A stretch of DNA of 64,000 nucleotides from Allorhizobium sonneratiae (lineage in GTDB: Bacteria > Pseudomonadota > Alphaproteobacteria > Rhizobiales > Rhizobiaceae). Location of the stretch: NCBI RefSeq assembly GCF_023700755.1, contig NZ_JAMKOJ010000004.1:124001-188000 (forward strand), in the 5' to 3' direction. Below, in pieces: positions 62,341 through 64,000 of the stretch; position 1 is the first letter of the stretch; every line of letters starts with the position of its first letter. The position numbers were made by a program, and so were the translations under genes. The notes under the pieces were generated by a model. It did not search any database and had not been told where the DNA came from. It saw only the letters and a list, made by a program, of their open reading frames with translations.

Positions 62341-63366
62341 GAACAACGCCCAGCGTGTGGGCAGGAAGCGGACCGTCTCTCCCGGCACTGCGGCAAGATC
62401 GAGCGGCAGTTCGATATCGATATGCGTGTCCGTCTCGCAACCGAGCTGAACTTCGCAGATGCGCGCCCCGGCAACGCGGCGGATGGCGACGATCCTGCCG
62501 TCAAGCGCCGGCCCTTCGCTTTTAACGGCAATATCACCGGGGCGGAAAAACAGCATGGCCTGGTTTTTATCCGGGCGGGCGGCAAGACCGAGCGGTTGGC
62601 CGGCAAATTCCACCCCGCCATTGCGGACACGGACCGGCACTTTCGCCGCCTCGCCAACGAAGGAAAAGACAAATTCGGATTGCGGCCGATCATAGATGTC
62701 ATCGGCCTTGCCGACCTGCTCGATCCGGCCCTGGCTCATCACCACCACCCGGTCGGCCAGTTCCAGCGCCTCTTCCTGATCATGCGTGACAAACAGCGTG
62801 GTGTGGCCGGTGCGCTCGTGAAAGGCGCGCAGCCATTTGCGCAGATCCTTGCGCACCTTGGCGTCCAGCGCCCCGAAGGGTTCATCCAGCAGCAGCACGC
62901 GCGGCTCGATGGCCATGGCGCGTGCCAGCGCCACCCGCTGCCTTTGGCCACCGGAAAGCTGTGCGGGCAGACGCTTCTCCATGCCGGTCAGTTGCACCAT
63001 GTCGATCAGTTCCTCGACCCGGCGGCGGATTTCCGCTTTCGGTGGGCGGTCCTTTGCCGGACGCACCTTGAGACCGAAGGCAATATTGTCAAACACGCTC
63101 ATATGGCGAAACAGCGCATAATGCTGAAAGACGAAGCCGACATGGCGCTGCTGCACGCTTTTCCACGAGGCATCCTCACCACCGAAAAGGATGCGCCCCT
63201 GCGAGGGTAATTCCAGCCCGGCCACCAGCCGAAGCAGCGTTGTCTTGCCTGAACCGGACGGCCCGAGAAGCGCGATCAGCTCCCCGGAGCGGATGGCAAG
63301 CGACACGTCATGCAGGGCTGGAAAATCGCCGAATTCCTTGCGGATCTTGTCAATACGGATATCCAT
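62338..63366 (-). CDS. cysA: Sulfate/thiosulfate ABC importer ATPase (CysA)
   Basis: A 342-residue ATPase. Walker A GPSGSGKTTLLRLVAG, signature LSGGQRQRVALARAM and Walker B LLLDEPFGALD are intact; a TOBE-like C-terminal domain follows from about 235. The motif FGDFPALHDVSL near the N-terminus is typical of CysA. It follows a CysW-type permease by 11 bases. The stop codon is part of a mosaic repeat. Confidence 0.92.
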   Translation of the reverse strand: MDIRIDKIRKEFGDFPALHDVSLAIRSGELIALLGPSGSGKTTLLRLVAGLELPSQGRILFGGEDASWKSVQQRHVGFVFQHYALFRHMSVFDNIAFGLKVRPAKDRPPKAEIRRRVEELIDMVQLTGMEKRLPAQLSGGQRQRVALARAMAIEPRVLLLDEPFGALDAKVRKDLRKWLRAFHERTGHTTLFVTHDQEEALELADRVVVMSQGRIEQVGKADDIYDRPQSEFVFSFVGEAAKVPVRVRNGGVEFAGQPLGLAARPDKNQAMLFFRPGDIAVKSEGPALDGRIVAIRRVAGARICEVQLGCETDTHIDIELPLDLAAVPGETVRFLPTRWALF

Positions 63367-63377
63367 CGAACGTCTTT

Positions 63378-64000
63378 CTACCTGTCATTGTTGAGGCGCA
63401 GTTCCAGAAGACTGCGCAGAATGAGGGTGACAAGCGCCAGCCCCGCCAGAAGCGAGGCGACGGCAAAGGCGCCCGCACTGTCATAACCGTTGTAAAGCGC
63501 CTCGATCTGCAGCGGCATGGTGTTGGTCCTGCCCTGAACATGGCCGGAAATCACCGAAACCGCGCCGAATTCACCCATGGCCCGGGCATTGCACAGCAAC
63601 ACGCCGTAAAGCAGCGCCCATTTGACATTGGGCAGCGTCACCCGAAAGAAGGTCTGAAACCCGGAGGCACCGAGCGAGATGGCCGCCTCCTCGTCGCTCT
63701 TGCCCTGCGTTTCCATCAGCGGGATCAGCTCACGGGCAATGAAGGGAAAGGTAACAAAAACCGTCGCCAGAAAAATGCCCGGAAAGGCAAAGACGACCGG
63801 AAAGCCCAGTGCCGTGAGTTTGGGCCCGAGAAAACTGTCGGCCCCGAACAGCAGCACATAGACGAGGCCGGAAATCACCGGCGACACGGAAAAAGGCAGG
63901 TCGATCAGCGTGGTGAAAAACGTCTTGCCCCTGAATTCGAATTTGGCAATCGCCCAGGCAGCCGCCAGACCGAAGACGAGATTGAAGGGCACGGCAAAGG
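63378..64000 (-). CDS. cysW: Sulfate ABC importer permease (CysW), partial
   Basis: The frame is open to the right edge, showing the C-terminal 207 or so residues of a permease of roughly 290. [19 protein letters not shown] (in part [14 protein letters not shown]) and the EAA loop [20 protein letters not shown] are typical of CysW. The GTG at 63992 inside the frame is not the real start. The upstream genes (cysT, sbp) should lie beyond the edge. Confidence 0.9.
   Translation of the reverse strand, partial: FAVPFNLVFGLAAAWAIAKFEFRGKTFFTTLIDLPFSVSPVISGLVYVLLFGADSFLGPKLTALGFPVVFAFPGIFLATVFVTFPFIARELIPLMETQGKSDEEAAISLGASGFQTFFRVTLPNVKWALLYGVLLCNARAMGEFGAVSVISGHVQGRTNTMPLQIEALYNGYDSAGAFAVASLLAGLALVTLILRSLLELRLNNDR

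Overview
The window is GC-rich, densely packed DNA from an alphaproteobacterium, most likely a Rhizobiaceae member (Agrobacterium/Rhizobium group). The support is the Agrobacterium-style lac operon layout (LacE/F/G-like importer plus GH42 beta-galactosidase and a MalK-like ATPase), a Rhizobium-type malonyl-CoA synthetase, the many ABC importers each paired with a catabolic operon, and several short palindromic intergenic mosaic repeats of the rhizobial kind. I see no rRNA, tRNA, phage, transposase or CRISPR. No stretch over 300 bases lacks a gene; the larger gaps (18574-18857, 48819-49095, 30916-31155) are described below.

Layout. (1) 1-5606: an OruR-type AraC regulator (cut by the left edge) diverges from an APC permease, followed by an ornithine-cyclodeaminase-like protein, a RidA protein and an FAD amine/amino-acid oxidase: an amine or amino-acid catabolic set. 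(2) 5674-19694, minus strand: a 12-gene, mostly overlapping operon with a branched-chain-type ABC importer (Tat-exported binding protein, two permeases, two ATPases), an aconitase/LeuCD-like hydro-lyase pair, an isocitrate-lyase-family lyase, hydantoinase/oxoprolinase A and B, an isochorismatase-fold protein without its catalytic Cys, and a fumarate-reductase-like flavoprotein. A GntR/UTRA regulator lies upstream. I cannot match this set to a described pathway; it is the best candidate for an undescribed system. (3) 19923-27441: a polar amino-acid importer, Asp/Glu-racemase-like protein, D-amino-acid-oxidase-like flavoprotein and TPP enzyme on the minus strand, diverging from a LysR gene. (4) 27478-37440: an Rbs-type sugar importer and SDR diverging from a split transketolase, FGGY kinase, SorC regulator and second SDR; a 14-bp palindrome at three places probably marks the SorC regulon. 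(5) 37485-46890: AraC regulator and a galactoside operon with both alpha- (GH36) and beta-galactosidase (GH42).

(6) 47068-52216: a class-I amidotransferase-like hydrolase, a 2-hydroxyacid dehydrogenase, a two-gene small membrane protein unit whose first gene has an in-frame TGA, a LacI regulator, a 23-bp tandem repeat, a MarR regulator and a creatininase-family hydrolase. (7) 52267-55977: a CobW/COG0523 metallochaperone GTPase with a His-rich insert, a WD40 protein and malonyl-CoA synthetase. (8) 56096-62136: an RND efflux pump with two lipoprotein adaptors and a divergent TetR. (9) 62338-64000: sulfate importer genes cysA and cysW (cut by the right edge).

A recurring theme is a family of about 105-bp palindromic elements with TAGAGCA...TGCTCTA ends. 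At four genes the outermost TAG/TAA of the element is the stop codon of the adjacent gene.
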